The translations under genes were made by a program, and so were the position numbers. This document shows positions 19,829-28,831 of a stretch of DNA of 64,000 nt, piece after piece. Every line of letters begins with the position of its first letter. The stretch's first letter is position 1. Where the stretch lies: the NCBI RefSeq assembly GCF_002902305.1, contig NZ_PPPX01000001.1, positions 1,014,062 through 1,078,061 of the forward strand, given 5' to 3'. Below the pieces are notes generated by a model that was not told the DNA's origin, searched no databases, and saw only the letters and a list, made by a program, of their open reading frames with translations. Origin of the DNA: Staphylococcus argensis. GTDB taxonomy: Bacteria; Bacillota; Bacilli; Staphylococcales; Staphylococcaceae.

Positions 19829-20242
19829 ATGGAACAAAGTCGTAGCGAAATCGGACAAAAAATTATGGATGATTTAACAGCAAGTGATAACGAGAATATT
19901 CCTACTCATGCTAACATCGAAGAAGAACTTGGAGATGTTGCACCAGGTTTAGGAGACTTAGTCAAAGAATTCGCGTTTGGAGATATTTATTCTCGTGAAG
20001 GACTTGATTACAGACAACGTGCAATCAGTACTATTTCTGCCCTTGTCACATTAGGTACTGAACCGCAATTAGAATTACACATTAATGTTGCGTTAACAGT
20101 AGGTTTAACACCTCAAGAAATTTCAGAAACAATTATGCATTTACTTCCATATGTTGGTTTCCCACGTGTACTAAATGCACTTCAATTAGTGAAAAAAGTA
20201 TACAAAGAACGTAACGTCGACTACTATACTCAAGCTGAATAA
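19829..20242 (+). CDS. Carboxymuconolactone decarboxylase family protein
   Basis: A 137-residue all-helical CMD-family protein. It has the conserved run HINVALTVGLTPQEISE, then HLLPYVGFPRVLNAL. There is no cysteine at all, so it cannot be a CxxC peroxidase of the AhpD type; it fits the cysteine-free gamma-carboxymuconolactone decarboxylase-like branch. The reaction is unknown because no protocatechuate pathway genes are nearby. The ribosome binding site GAGGAGG is strong. It follows the LysR gene. Confidence 0.85.
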   Translation: MEQSRSEIGQKIMDDLTASDNENIPTHANIEEELGDVAPGLGDLVKEFAFGDIYSREGLDYRQRAISTISALVTLGTEPQLELHINVALTVGLTPQEISETIMHLLPYVGFPRVLNALQLVKKVYKERNVDYYTQAE

Positions 20243-20331
20243 CAATATTTGTCACTAAGCACCCGATAGCAAAACTTTATCCCTTTTGTACGAACTATTC
20301 TCCCTAAAATAATAATGAAAGACATCATCCT

Positions 20332-20367
20332 TAAGGTTCCGTATCTTCCCATTGGTACGGAACCTTA
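20332..20367 (+). terminator. Hairpin after the CMD gene
   Basis: A perfect 12-base stem TAAGGTTCCGTA/TACGGAACCTTA with a 12-base loop. The T run after it is weak. Probably the end of the LysR-CMD transcript. Confidence 0.65.
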
Positions 20368-20403
20368 GTTGTCTATGCCCCAATCATTTGGCTAAATAAA
20401 GAA

Positions 20404-20436
20404 AAAATCTTGAGCCCACAATGAGCTCAAGATTTT
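20404..20436 (-). terminator. Terminator of the pxp/acc operon
   Basis: A 12-base stem AAAATCTTGAGC/GCTCAAGATTTT, followed on the minus strand by a T run, just downstream of the NRAMP-like gene. It could work in both directions. Confidence 0.88.
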
Positions 20437-20466
20437 ATGAATGAAATGTTTAGTTTCTATATTAAG

Positions 20467-21696
20467 TTAGCTTGTCCAAAGTGCACCAAGCTCTTTGAAT
20501 GACATAATACCTGTTACTATCGTAATAATTACAGCAATAATACCGAGTATCATCATCCATTTCGGATGTCGATAATCACCGACGATAGACTTGCGTGTAC
20601 TTGCGACAAGAATTGTACCTAAAGTAATTGGAAGTACTAAACCATTTAAAGCACCAGCAATGATTAATAATTTAACTGGTTTACCGATGAATAAGAAGAT
20701 TAAAGTTGAAACAACGATAAATGTAATAACGATTAAGTTGTTACGTTCAAATAACTTCTTGTGCATCGTCTTTAAGAATGTCGCACTAGTATATGCTGAA
20801 CCAATTACGGATGACATCGCTGCTGCGAATAATACGATACCAAAGATATTTCTACCGATAGGTCCTAAGACTTTTTCAAAAACAGAAGCTGGTGGATTAT
20901 CTTGGCTTAAAGTAAAGCCAGTTACGACTACCCCTAACACTGCTAAGAACAGTAAAGCACGAAGGACACCAGTAGTTAAGATACCTGAAATCGCTGCTCG
21001 GTTAACGAACGGTAAGTAATCTTTACCTTTAATTCCTGAATCCAGGATACGGTGTGCGCCTGCGAAGGTGATGTAACCACCTACCGTACCACCTACGAGT
21101 GTAATGATTGGTAATACGAGTGCTACTGGATGTTCTGGCCAAACCATATGTGCTGCTGCATCTGCATATGGTGGATTGGCTTTAAACATAACGACTGCAA
21201 CTACGATAATCATGAGTGCACCGAGCACCATAGATACGACGTCCATCACTTTCTGACCATTCTTTGAAATAAAGATGGCGATGGATAGAACTGCTGTAAT
21301 TGCAGCGCCCCATTTCACATCAAGGCCAAAGATGGCATTTAACCCTAGTCCAGCACCGGCAATATTACCGATATTGAAAGCGAGTCCCCCTATAGCGATC
21401 AATATGGAAATAAATGTACCTAAGCCACCCACAACATCATTGGCAATTTCTTGTCCACGTTTACCTGTAACGACAAGAATACGCCATATGTTTACTTGTG
21501 CTGCGATGTCGATAAGTATGGATAGTAATATGGCAAAGGCAAAGCTTGCTGCAAATTGACCAGTAAATACTGCAGTTTGCGTCAAGAATGCCGGTCCAAT
21601 AGCTGATGTTGCCATCAAGAAGACTGAACCTAATAATAGCCTCTTGTGACCTTTAGTGAATTGAAAATCATTTGTTTGAAGTTTCTTCTTCCCCAT
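20467..21696 (-). CDS. NRAMP-like transporter, non-canonical (YcsG-like)
   Basis: A 409-residue membrane protein with about 11 hydrophobic segments and an NRAMP fold (GPAFLTQTAVFTGQFAASFA at the TM1 region, GGTVGGYITFAGAHRILD at the TM6 region). The metal-binding DPGN of true Mn/Fe transporters is absent from TM1, and the TM6 methionine motif (MPH) is replaced by GAH. The substrate is therefore probably not a divalent metal. It is the last gene of the pxpB-pxpC-accB-accC-pxpA operon. The Bacillus ycsG gene has the same neighbour ycsF (pxpA), so a role in uptake of the operon substrate or product is a fair inference. Confidence 0.85.
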   Translation of the reverse strand: MGKKKLQTNDFQFTKGHKRLLLGSVFLMATSAIGPAFLTQTAVFTGQFAASFAFAILLSILIDIAAQVNIWRILVVTGKRGQEIANDVVGGLGTFISILIAIGGLAFNIGNIAGAGLGLNAIFGLDVKWGAAITAVLSIAIFISKNGQKVMDVVSMVLGALMIIVVAVVMFKANPPYADAAAHMVWPEHPVALVLPIITLVGGTVGGYITFAGAHRILDSGIKGKDYLPFVNRAAISGILTTGVLRALLFLAVLGVVVTGFTLSQDNPPASVFEKVLGPIGRNIFGIVLFAAAMSSVIGSAYTSATFLKTMHKKLFERNNLIVITFIVVSTLIFLFIGKPVKLLIIAGALNGLVLPITLGTILVASTRKSIVGDYRHPKWMMILGIIAVIITIVTGIMSFKELGALWTS

Positions 21697-21699
21697 GTG

Positions 21700-22458
21700 T
21701 TAACCCCCTAGTTGTGTAATGGAAACACCTTCTTTGTTTAATGTCTCACGAATGTTACGTACAAACTCTAATGCATTTGCGCCGTCACCGTGTACACAGA
21801 TTGTATCTGCTTTCAAATCAATCACTTTGCCAGTCTTAGTTACAACTTGTTGGTCTTTGACCATCTTCAAGACTTGATTGATAGCTTCATCTTTATCTGT
21901 GAGCACAGCATCAGGCTCTTTACGACTTACAAGCTGTCCATCTTCTTCGTATCGACGGTCAGCAAAGACTTCTGAAGCAGCTGTTAAACCTACTTTTTCA
22001 GCTTCAGAAATCAATAGCGTATTTGATAAGCCTACGTAAATAAGTTCTGGATCGAAATCATATACTGCTTGTGCAATCGCATGTGCAATATCTTTATCAC
22101 GCGCACCCATTTGGTAAAGTGCACCATGTGGTTTCACATGGTTGATGCGAACATCGTGAATCTGACAAAAGCTATTGAGTGCGCCGAGTTGATAAGTCAC
22201 GATGTTGTAGATTTCGTCAGGAGAAATATCCATATTACGACGACCGAAACCTTGTAAATCAGGTAAACCTGGATGTGCACCAATACCGATATTAGATTCT
22301 TTCGCTAACTTCACCGTTTCATGCATGACATTCCAGTCACCTGCGTGGAAACCACATGCCACGTTAGCAGAAGTAATTAAAGGAATAATATCATTGTCTC
22401 CACCAAAGCTATAATTACCAAATGCTTCTCCTAAGTCGCAGTTTAAATCGATCTTCAT
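21700..22458 (-). CDS. pxpA: 5-oxoprolinase subunit A (LamB/YcsF family)
   Basis: A 252-residue LamB/YcsF protein. Signatures are [44 protein letters not shown] and [10 protein letters not shown], with His and Asp residues arranged as in a metal-dependent deacetylase-like barrel. With PxpB and PxpC it forms the ATP-dependent bacterial 5-oxoprolinase, which opens 5-oxoproline to glutamate. It starts two bases after the accC stop, so it is in the same operon. Confidence 0.93.
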   Translation of the reverse strand: MKIDLNCDLGEAFGNYSFGGDNDIIPLITSANVACGFHAGDWNVMHETVKLAKESNIGIGAHPGLPDLQGFGRRNMDISPDEIYNIVTYQLGALNSFCQIHDVRINHVKPHGALYQMGARDKDIAHAIAQAVYDFDPELIYVGLSNTLLISEAEKVGLTAASEVFADRRYEEDGQLVSRKEPDAVLTDKDEAINQVLKMVKDQQVVTKTGKVIDLKADTICVHGDGANALEFVRNIRETLNKEGVSITQLGG

Positions 22459-22460
22459 TC

Positions 22461-23816
22461 TTAAGCCCCCTTGATAATTTTATGACGTTCTAAGAATTTA
22501 ATATCTACATCGCTAGCATCTCCATCTGCATAGGCAGGATAAGAGAGTACTGCGTATAAGAAATCAGCTGTTGTTGAGAAACCGTCTATAACCATTTCGT
22601 CTAACGTACATTTTAATTTATTGATAGCAAGCGCACGTGTTGGTGCTTTAACGATCACTTTAGCTACGAGTGAATCGTAGTATGGTGAAACCATGTAACC
22701 TTGATAAAGCAATGAGTCTACACGTACGTTAAATCCTTGTGGTAAGTGTAAAGCTTGTACTTTACCTGGTGTCGGTTGGAAGTGTTTCTCAGGATCTTCT
22801 GCGTTGATGCGTGCTTCAATCGCGTGTCCGTCAAAGATGATGTCATCTTGTGTATACGGTAAATGATTATGTTGCATCAAGTACAGTTGCGCTGCTAATA
22901 AATCTCTACCCGCACGCATTTCAGTTACTGTATGTTCGACTTGAATACGTGCGTTCATCTCGATGAAATAATATGCATCGTCAGTAACGAGGAATTCTAT
23001 TGTACCTGCACTGCGATAGTGAGATGCTTTCGCAACCTTCACGGCATCGTCACAGATACGTTGGCGTTTTTCATCAGTAAGTGACGAACATGGAGATTCC
23101 TCGATTAATTTTTGATTTTTACGTTGTACTGAACAGTCACGTTCACCAAGGTGGATGAAATTATCTTTACCATCACCGAGAATTTGTACTTCGACGTGTT
23201 TAGCTACAGGAATGAAGGCTTCGACGTAAATACGATCATCGTCGAAGTATTTTTTACCTTCACTTTTAGCTTCTTTAAAAGATTTATCTAACATCTCTGG
23301 CTCTTTGACGATACGGATACCTTTACCGCCACCACCACTAGCAGCTTTCAACACGAGTGGGTAACCAATTTCTTTAGCAATTTCCTTTACTTCATCAACT
23401 GATTCAACTGCATCAGTTGAACCTGGAATGATAGGCACACCCGCTTGATCTACAGTTTGGCGAGCAGTAATCTTATCACCCATCATTTGCATCGTTTCTT
23501 TCGTAGGACCGATAAAGTAAATATCATTCTCTTCAACTTTATGGGCAAATGACGGACTTTCTGATAAGAAACCATATCCTGGATGAATCGCATTCGCTCC
23601 AGTCATTTCTGCTGCTGAGATAATACGATCTTGGTTTAAGTAACTATCAAGCGCATTGGCTTCACCGACACATACAGCTTGATCGGCCAAGCTCACATGC
23701 AGACTTGATTCATCTCCCTTAGCATAGATAGCTACAGTTTCAATACCGAGTTCACGACAAGCGCGAATGATACGAACTGCGATTTCTCCTCTGTTTGCAA
23801 TTAAACAACGATACAA
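22461..23816 (-). CDS. accC: Biotin carboxylase subunit (operon paralog)
   Basis: A 451-residue biotin carboxylase that charges biotin on its carrier with bicarbonate and ATP. The N-terminal [34 protein letters not shown]-grasp loop [14 protein letters not shown], and [17 protein letters not shown] are complete. The start is TTG (23814-23816) with AAGGGGGG upstream; I see no better start. It lies between accB and pxpA in the oxoprolinase operon, without an accA or accD. It is likely a second, dedicated copy distinct from the fatty-acid acetyl-CoA carboxylase. Its partner carboxyltransferase may be PxpB/PxpC. Confidence 0.93.
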   Translation of the reverse strand: MYRCLIANRGEIAVRIIRACRELGIETVAIYAKGDESSLHVSLADQAVCVGEANALDSYLNQDRIISAAEMTGANAIHPGYGFLSESPSFAHKVEENDIYFIGPTKETMQMMGDKITARQTVDQAGVPIIPGSTDAVESVDEVKEIAKEIGYPLVLKAASGGGGKGIRIVKEPEMLDKSFKEAKSEGKKYFDDDRIYVEAFIPVAKHVEVQILGDGKDNFIHLGERDCSVQRKNQKLIEESPCSSLTDEKRQRICDDAVKVAKASHYRSAGTIEFLVTDDAYYFIEMNARIQVEHTVTEMRAGRDLLAAQLYLMQHNHLPYTQDDIIFDGHAIEARINAEDPEKHFQPTPGKVQALHLPQGFNVRVDSLLYQGYMVSPYYDSLVAKVIVKAPTRALAINKLKCTLDEMVIDGFSTTADFLYAVLSYPAYADGDASDVDIKFLERHKIIKGA

Positions 23817-23839
23817 TGCAATGCCCCCCTTTGCGTTGA

Positions 23840-24304
23840 TTATTTCACTCTAATAATTGGTTGATCATATTCAACATTTGAACCATGTTCGACGAGAATA
23901 TCTGTCACTTCACCGTCAACATCGCTTGTTACTTCGTTCATGACTTTCATTGATTCAATATAGCCAATGACGTCACCTGATTTCACTTGATCGCCAACTT
24001 TGATGATTGGATCAGTGAGTTCTTTCTCTTCTTGTAAATAGAAAGTACCTACCATTTGTGCTTTAACTTCTTGGCCTTCTGAATTTTCACTAGCATTTTG
24101 ACCTTCATCTGATGATTGTGATTGAGCTGAGTCACTAGCACCTTGTGGCATACTTGCTGGCATACTTGCTGGCATGCTCGCTACTGGCGCATTCTCTTCA
24201 GTGAAGTCAAGTTCGATTTCATGTTCGTAATCTTTATATTTAAATTTCTTTAATTCATTTTCTTTAACTAATTTGATTAATTGCTCGATATTTTCAAAAT
24301 TCAT
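23840..24304 (-). CDS. accB: Biotin carboxyl carrier protein (operon paralog)
   Basis: A 154-residue biotin carrier. The N-terminal helix (MNFENIEQLIKLVKENELKK) is followed by a linker with a threefold SMPA unit and many Ser, Gln and Glu, then the biotinyl domain. The biotinylated lysine is in YIESMKVMNEV, where the common Ala-Met-Lys is Ser-Met-Lys. Its start overlaps the pxpC stop (TAATG), and accC follows. It is the probable partner of the adjacent biotin carboxylase. Confidence 0.93.
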   Translation of the reverse strand: MNFENIEQLIKLVKENELKKFKYKDYEHEIELDFTEENAPVASMPASMPASMPQGASDSAQSQSSDEGQNASENSEGQEVKAQMVGTFYLQEEKELTDPIIKVGDQVKSGDVIGYIESMKVMNEVTSDVDGEVTDILVEHGSNVEYDQPIIRVK

Positions 24305-25311
24305 TATGCTTCCCCTTTCAATAATGCATTAAGACGTTTTGAAGTAGAGCGTAACTGCTGTATTTGATAAACAGGTGTACGTTCTATTTCTTGTAAAGCT
24401 TCTTGTAGTGCGTCATCAAGTTGTTGTAAACTTTCGACTGCTTCTTCAACTGTTACCCATTCGAAACGAATTGTTTCGCCAGGTTGTTTTTGAGCAAGAA
24501 TGGGTAAATCTGCTTGTGTTACTGTGGCAATCTTAGTATATCCCCCCACAGTTTGTTTGTCATTGAGAAGTATGATTGGGTTACCATCATTGGGTACTTG
24601 GACACTACCTAAAGCTACAGGTTCTGAAATAATATCAGCAGATGCTTCAGGTGGGATTTCACTTCCTCTTAGACGGTAGCCCATACGGTCTGATTGTTCA
24701 GAAATTTGATAGTCATCTGAGCTCATTGTGTTAATCGCATCAGTTGAGAAACGATCGTATTGAGGTCCTTTAACGATATGAATCGTTGTTTCTTCTGTAT
24801 TCACCAAATGAACATCAGTACTGAGTCCCACGCGATATTTCGCTTCATCATTAGGAATGGTTTGGATGCGATCTTGTGCTTTCAAAGTGCGACCTTCGAA
24901 ACCACCAATATGAATCCGGGTATGTGTAGATTGACTGTTAGCTACTACTGGGATATCTAGCGGACAACCGAAGAAGATATATCCTCTAGCGCCTTGCTTG
25001 GCCGCTCCAAGTTTAAGTTCGTCGCCCTTTTCAGCTTTATAAACAGATTGCATCTCGATAGGTTCACCATTTAACTCACTACCAAACTCTCCTCCTGTAA
25101 CCACAAAGGTATTTGGAGTGGTAAAACGAATCGTCGGACCGATGACTGTGAATTCAATCGCAGGACCATCGTTACCGATTAATTTCTGTCCGAGCTGATA
25201 ACTTACAAGGTCTAAAGCTCCAGCTGTTGAAAATCCTTGATCTTGAAATCCATAACGGCCTTGATCTTGTACTGTCGTAAAGAGACCTGGATTATTAATT
25301 AGAATACTCAT
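24304..25311 (-). CDS. pxpC: 5-oxoprolinase subunit C (KipA/AHS2)
   Basis: A 335-residue biotin-dependent carboxyltransferase-domain family (AHS2) protein. It has the signature NPGLFTTVQDQGRYGFQ, SDRMGYRLRG and LNDKQTVGGYTKIATV. In urea carboxylase the same domain is part of the carboxyltransferase; in PxpABC it is a subunit of the 5-oxoprolinase. It overlaps pxpB by 17 bases and the accB start by one base. The C-terminal tail after residue 285 is helical and charged. Confidence 0.92.
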   Translation of the reverse strand: MSILINNPGLFTTVQDQGRYGFQDQGFSTAGALDLVSYQLGQKLIGNDGPAIEFTVIGPTIRFTTPNTFVVTGGEFGSELNGEPIEMQSVYKAEKGDELKLGAAKQGARGYIFFGCPLDIPVVANSQSTHTRIHIGGFEGRTLKAQDRIQTIPNDEAKYRVGLSTDVHLVNTEETTIHIVKGPQYDRFSTDAINTMSSDDYQISEQSDRMGYRLRGSEIPPEASADIISEPVALGSVQVPNDGNPIILLNDKQTVGGYTKIATVTQADLPILAQKQPGETIRFEWVTVEEAVESLQQLDDALQEALQEIERTPVYQIQQLRSTSKRLNALLKGEA

Positions 25312-26035
25312 TGTCTTTAGACACCCACTTTCTCATATCGAAAGAATCAGATTCTTGTTCGTCAATGATTTGGTTATATTGTTCTTCAGATATAGCATAG
25401 AACTTGATGTAATCACCTGGTTGATAGAGACACATCGGTTCGCGAGTTAAATCAAAGACTTTGATTGGTGTGCGACCAATAATTTGCCAACCTCCAGGAG
25501 ATTCACTAGGATAAAGACCTGTTTGTTGATTTGCGATTCCTACTGAACCTTCAGGTAAACGCGTTCTCGGCTCCGAACGTCGTGGTGTATGAAGGCGTTC
25601 ATCTAAACCACCTAGGAATGGGAATCCTGGCATAAATCCGAGCATATAAATGAGATATGGTTGACTGCTATGAATATTGATCACTTCATCTGTGCTGAGA
25701 TTGTTGGTAGACGCTACTTCATCGATGTCTGGTCCTGCTTCTCCACCATAAAGCACAGGAATATACACTGTCTTTGTGTCGACGTCTTGACCAGCAAAGT
25801 CTTTTTCGTCTAACTCACCTAGTTTGAGCTCTTCTACCAGTGATTGAGGTGTCATCTTCTCGATGTCTATATTGATTAGAATAGCACGGTAAGAAGGTAC
25901 AATTTCTGTAATACCTTCTACGTTCAGATTATGTATGTATTGAACAACTTGTTGCATTTGCTTAAATATATCTTCACTAATTCGTTCTTCTAGATAAATC
26001 ATAAGTGCTTGTTCGTTGATGATCTGATAATTCAT
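25295..26035 (-). CDS. pxpB: 5-oxoprolinase subunit B (KipI/AHS1)
   Basis: A 246-residue AHS1 (KipI) protein. Key segments are PVLYGGEAGPDIDEVA, LGFMPGFPFLGGLDERLHTPRR and GIANQQTGLYPSESPGGW. With PxpC it forms the AHS1-AHS2 module. In Bacillus the KipI protein is also known to inhibit the sporulation kinase KinA, which is not relevant in a non-sporing coccus. It is the first gene of the operon; AAGGAGG precedes the ATG. A 20-base palindrome lies between its promoter and ribosome binding site. Confidence 0.92.
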   Translation of the reverse strand: MNYQIINEQALMIYLEERISEDIFKQMQQVVQYIHNLNVEGITEIVPSYRAILINIDIEKMTPQSLVEELKLGELDEKDFAGQDVDTKTVYIPVLYGGEAGPDIDEVASTNNLSTDEVINIHSSQPYLIYMLGFMPGFPFLGGLDERLHTPRRSEPRTRLPEGSVGIANQQTGLYPSESPGGWQIIGRTPIKVFDLTREPMCLYQPGDYIKFYAISEEQYNQIIDEQESDSFDMRKWVSKDNEYSN

Positions 26036-26061
26036 GATGGATTAACCTCCTTCAATGCACA

Positions 26062-26081
26062 TTAAGTAAACGCTTACTTAA
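26062..26081. promoter_or_regulatory. Palindromic operator candidate of the pxp/acc operon
   Basis: TTAAGTAA-ACGC-TTACTTAA: perfect eight-base arms around a four-base spacer, between the -10 and the pxpB ribosome binding site. The position fits a repressor site near the transcription start. The cognate regulator is not in this operon. Confidence 0.6.
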
Positions 26082-26093
26082 GCAATACACTTT

Positions 26094-26102
26094 ATTATAC
26101 CA
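26094..26102 (-). promoter_or_regulatory. Extended -10 promoter of the pxp/acc operon
   Basis: TGGTATAAT on the minus strand is a full extended -10. The -35 is not clear. Transcription would begin just ahead of the palindrome. Confidence 0.65.
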
Positions 26103-26104
26103 TT

Positions 26105-26360
26105 TCAGTAGCGATGTTGTTTAATAAAGAAATTTTATCAACGTTTATAAAGTATATTTAATCAATAGGATTTAGGGCTTACATGTTTAATTATTTTAAC
26201 CCTTCTCTATTTTTCTATTTTGCTAAAAGTAGCATGAGCGTTTGGATCAACGCGATAGTTCTTAATTTCACTTTCTTACTATGAGTTAAACGCTTGTAAT
26301 GAGTTATAACTATAAATTTACCAAATTCAGAGTTTTTCGACTAGAATTACTTTTACCATA
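26105..26360. other. Intergenic stretch between greA terminator and pxpB promoter
   Basis: About 255 AT-rich bases. No gene over 60 codons. A 33-codon plus-strand reading frame (26183-26284) encodes a hydrophobic peptide; see findings. No other structure stands out. Confidence 0.4.
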
Positions 26361-26404
26361 AAAAAGAAAAACTTCCCAAACATGGTCGAATTCGTTTGGG
26401 AAGT
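26361..26404 (-). terminator. greA terminator
   Basis: The stem ACTTCCCAAAC/GTTTGGGAAGT with a 12-base loop is followed on the minus strand by TTTTTC and TTTTTT tracts. It ends the trmR-trhP-udk-greA transcript. Confidence 0.92.
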
Positions 26405-26421
26405 ACGCTAAAAAAATAGAC

Positions 26422-26898
26422 TTATTTAATATCAACAATCTTAACGTTCATCTCTGCACCATTTGGAAGAGGTACACGAACTTCGTCGTTAAGATGTTTA
26501 CCAATTAAGCTTTGCGCCATTGGAGATTCGTTAGAAATCTTGCCGTTGAAAGCGTCTGATTCTGCAGAACCAACGATTTGATAGCTTTCTTCTTCGTCGC
26601 CTGGGAGTTCAACGAAAGTAACCGTCTTACCGATTTGAACGACGTTGTTATCACCAGTATCTTCGATAATTAAAGCGTTACGAATCATATTCTCAATTCG
26701 TTGGATATCTTGTTCGATGAAGCCTTGTTCATCTTTCGCTGCATCGTACTCAGAGTTCTCGGAAAGGTCACCGAAAGAACGTGCAACTTTAATTTTTTCT
26801 ACTACTTCTGGACGCTTAACGGTCTTTAATTCTTCTAATTCTTTTTCAAGCTTGTCATAACCTTCTTGGGTCATTGGATATTGTTTTTGATTTTCCAT
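26422..26898 (-). CDS. greA: Transcription elongation factor GreA
   Basis: A 158-residue factor that enters the RNA polymerase secondary channel and stimulates cleavage of backtracked RNA. The coiled coil covers residues 1-75 with the acidic tip [18 protein letters not shown], followed by the FKBP-like domain ending in [14 protein letters not shown]. It is last in the operon with udk, and a strong terminator follows. Confidence 0.97.
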   Translation of the reverse strand: MENQKQYPMTQEGYDKLEKELEELKTVKRPEVVEKIKVARSFGDLSENSEYDAAKDEQGFIEQDIQRIENMIRNALIIEDTGDNNVVQIGKTVTFVELPGDEEESYQIVGSAESDAFNGKISNESPMAQSLIGKHLNDEVRVPLPNGAEMNVKIVDIK

Positions 26899-26924
26899 AA
26901 TGTCATCTTCCTTTTCTTACTGTT

Positions 26925-27548
26925 CTATTGTTTACGTATAAGTGACTTAATCTTAGTTGTCAAAATATCGATAGCGACTTTATTACTGCCGCCTTCAGGA
27001 ATAATTAAATCAGCATATTTCTTAGTTGGTTCAATAAATTGATTGTGCATAGGACGTACGACATTTAAATATTGTGTAATCACGGATTCCATCGTGCGTC
27101 CTCGTTCCGCTGTATCACGCATCAATCTTCGTAGAATACGTAAATCAGCGTCAGTATCTACATATACTTTAACATCCATCATCTCACGTAATGTTTGATT
27201 TTCCAAAGCAAAGATACCTTCAACAATAATCACATCTTTCGGTTCAAATGTGATTGTAACATCACTTCGCGTGTGGTTGGTATAATCATAAGTGGGTATT
27301 TCGACAGTTTGTCCATCCTTTAAAGACTGGAGATTACTAATCAACAAATCGTTATCAAATGCGAATGGATGATCATAATTCGTTTCTAAACGTTCTTCAA
27401 AGCTTAAATGAGATTGATCTTTATAATAATAATCTTGAGCGATAAGTGCAATACTATATCCCTCAAGTAAAGACATGATTTCACTCGTCACACTCGTCTT
27501 TCCAGAACCTGAACCACCAGCGATACCTATAATCGTTGTGCCACTCAT
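26925..27548 (-). CDS. udk: Uridine kinase
   Basis: A 207-residue uridine/cytidine kinase of nucleoside salvage. The P-loop is [13 protein letters not shown] near the N-terminus. The substrate and lid parts are [23 protein letters not shown] and [18 protein letters not shown]. Its ATG overlaps the trhP2 stop (ATGA), so the two genes are translationally coupled. Confidence 0.95.
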   Translation of the reverse strand: MSGTTIIGIAGGSGSGKTSVTSEIMSLLEGYSIALIAQDYYYKDQSHLSFEERLETNYDHPFAFDNDLLISNLQSLKDGQTVEIPTYDYTNHTRSDVTITFEPKDVIIVEGIFALENQTLREMMDVKVYVDTDADLRILRRLMRDTAERGRTMESVITQYLNVVRPMHNQFIEPTKKYADLIIPEGGSNKVAIDILTTKIKSLIRKQ

Positions 27549-28816
27549 CGTTTGAGTTCCTTTCTCATCATATTATTCTTATACAGTGGTTGATCCACTT
27601 TGATCTGAACGATTTGAAGTGGATGACGTGCGGCATCTAATTCATTGCCTTCTTCGTCATAGATCACATCAACGACTTGTCTAAAGGTATCAATTTCAGG
27701 TCCGAAGAATTCGATTTCTTGACCTGGTTTAAAATGATTACGTTGTTGAATCGTCGCAATACGGGAATCTTCGTCATAATCTAGGACAAGACCGCAGAAA
27801 TCATATGCCGCTTTCTTATTCTGTTCTGCGCCAAACATTTGCTCTTCGTAACCAGGTGTCCCTTCGAAAAAGGCTGGTGCAGTATCACGGTTCGCACATT
27901 TGTCTAGCTCAATCAACCATTCAGGTTGAATTTGGAAGTGTTCTGAATCAGCAGCATAAGCATCAATGACTTTACGATAAACGGAAACGACTGTGGCGAT
28001 ATAGTGAATTGATTTCATGCGCCCCTCTATTTTTAATGAGTCTATACCTATATCCATCATATTAGGGATTGATTCTATCAGTTTCAAGTCTTTCGGACTC
28101 ATCGCAAATGGCGTTACGTCACCCTCTTTATAGAGTAAATCTAACTCGCCATCGTCTTCGATTTGTAAAAGGTCATAATCCCAACGACAACTTTGACAAC
28201 AACCACCACGGTTAGAATCACGTGCAGTCATGTGGTTGCTCAAAGTACAACGCCCAGAATAAGCGATACACATTGCACCATGGATAAAGGCTTCAATTTC
28301 AATATCCACTTTATCTTTCATTTCACGCATCTCTTTTGCGCCAGTTTCACGTGCTAGTACGACACGATCTAATCCTTCTTCTTTCCAAAATTCAACAGCT
28401 TTATAGTTTGATAGTGACTGCTGAGTAGAAAGATGGATTTCTAAACGAGGTGCGACTTTCTTACAAGTTTCAATAACCAGTGGGTCGGCTACGATGATAC
28501 CTGTTGCACCTGTGGCCTCTAAAGCTGTTAAATAATCATCTAAACCGTCCATATTCTCATCGTGTGCAATGATGTTTGTCGTTACATAAATCTTTGCACC
28601 ATATCGTTTAGCGAATTCAACGCCCTCTTGAATTTCTGCCATTGTGAAATTATCGGCGTTTGAACGAAGACCATATTCTTGGCCACCTAGAAAGACTGCA
28701 TCGGCACCGTAATGAACCGCAATCTTCAATTTCTCAAGATTACCTGCTGGTGCAAGCAATTCAGGTTTCTTTATGCGAGGCTTAGCATCAGGTTGCACTT
28801 CTTCTAATACTTTCAC
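27545..28816 (-). CDS. trhP2: TrhP2, U32 peptidase-family tRNA hydroxylation protein
   Basis: A 423-residue U32 family protein like Bacillus YrrO. The family barrel begins [20 protein letters not shown], and the U32 signature is [16 protein letters not shown]. The cysteines that bind an iron-sulfur cluster are in GRCTLSNHM and [11 protein letters not shown]. In Bacillus the YrrN-YrrO pair forms 5-hydroxyuridine at tRNA position 34. The start is GTG at 28816, nine bases after GGAGG; the ATG at 28825 abuts that site and is unlikely. It precedes udk and follows trhP1. Confidence 0.9.
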   Translation of the reverse strand: MKVLEEVQPDAKPRIKKPELLAPAGNLEKLKIAVHYGADAVFLGGQEYGLRSNADNFTMAEIQEGVEFAKRYGAKIYVTTNIIAHDENMDGLDDYLTALEATGATGIIVADPLVIETCKKVAPRLEIHLSTQQSLSNYKAVEFWKEEGLDRVVLARETGAKEMREMKDKVDIEIEAFIHGAMCIAYSGRCTLSNHMTARDSNRGGCCQSCRWDYDLLQIEDDGELDLLYKEGDVTPFAMSPKDLKLIESIPNMMDIGIDSLKIEGRMKSIHYIATVVSVYRKVIDAYAADSEHFQIQPEWLIELDKCANRDTAPAFFEGTPGYEEQMFGAEQNKKAAYDFCGLVLDYDEDSRIATIQQRNHFKPGQEIEFFGPEIDTFRQVVDVIYDEEGNELDAARHPLQIVQIKVDQPLYKNNMMRKELKR

Positions 28817-28831
28817 AGCATGCATCCTCCT

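Noticed and set aside
20591-21019. 142-codon plus-strand frame inside the NRAMP-like gene
   Set aside because: A shadow of the real gene, without ribosome binding site or domain.
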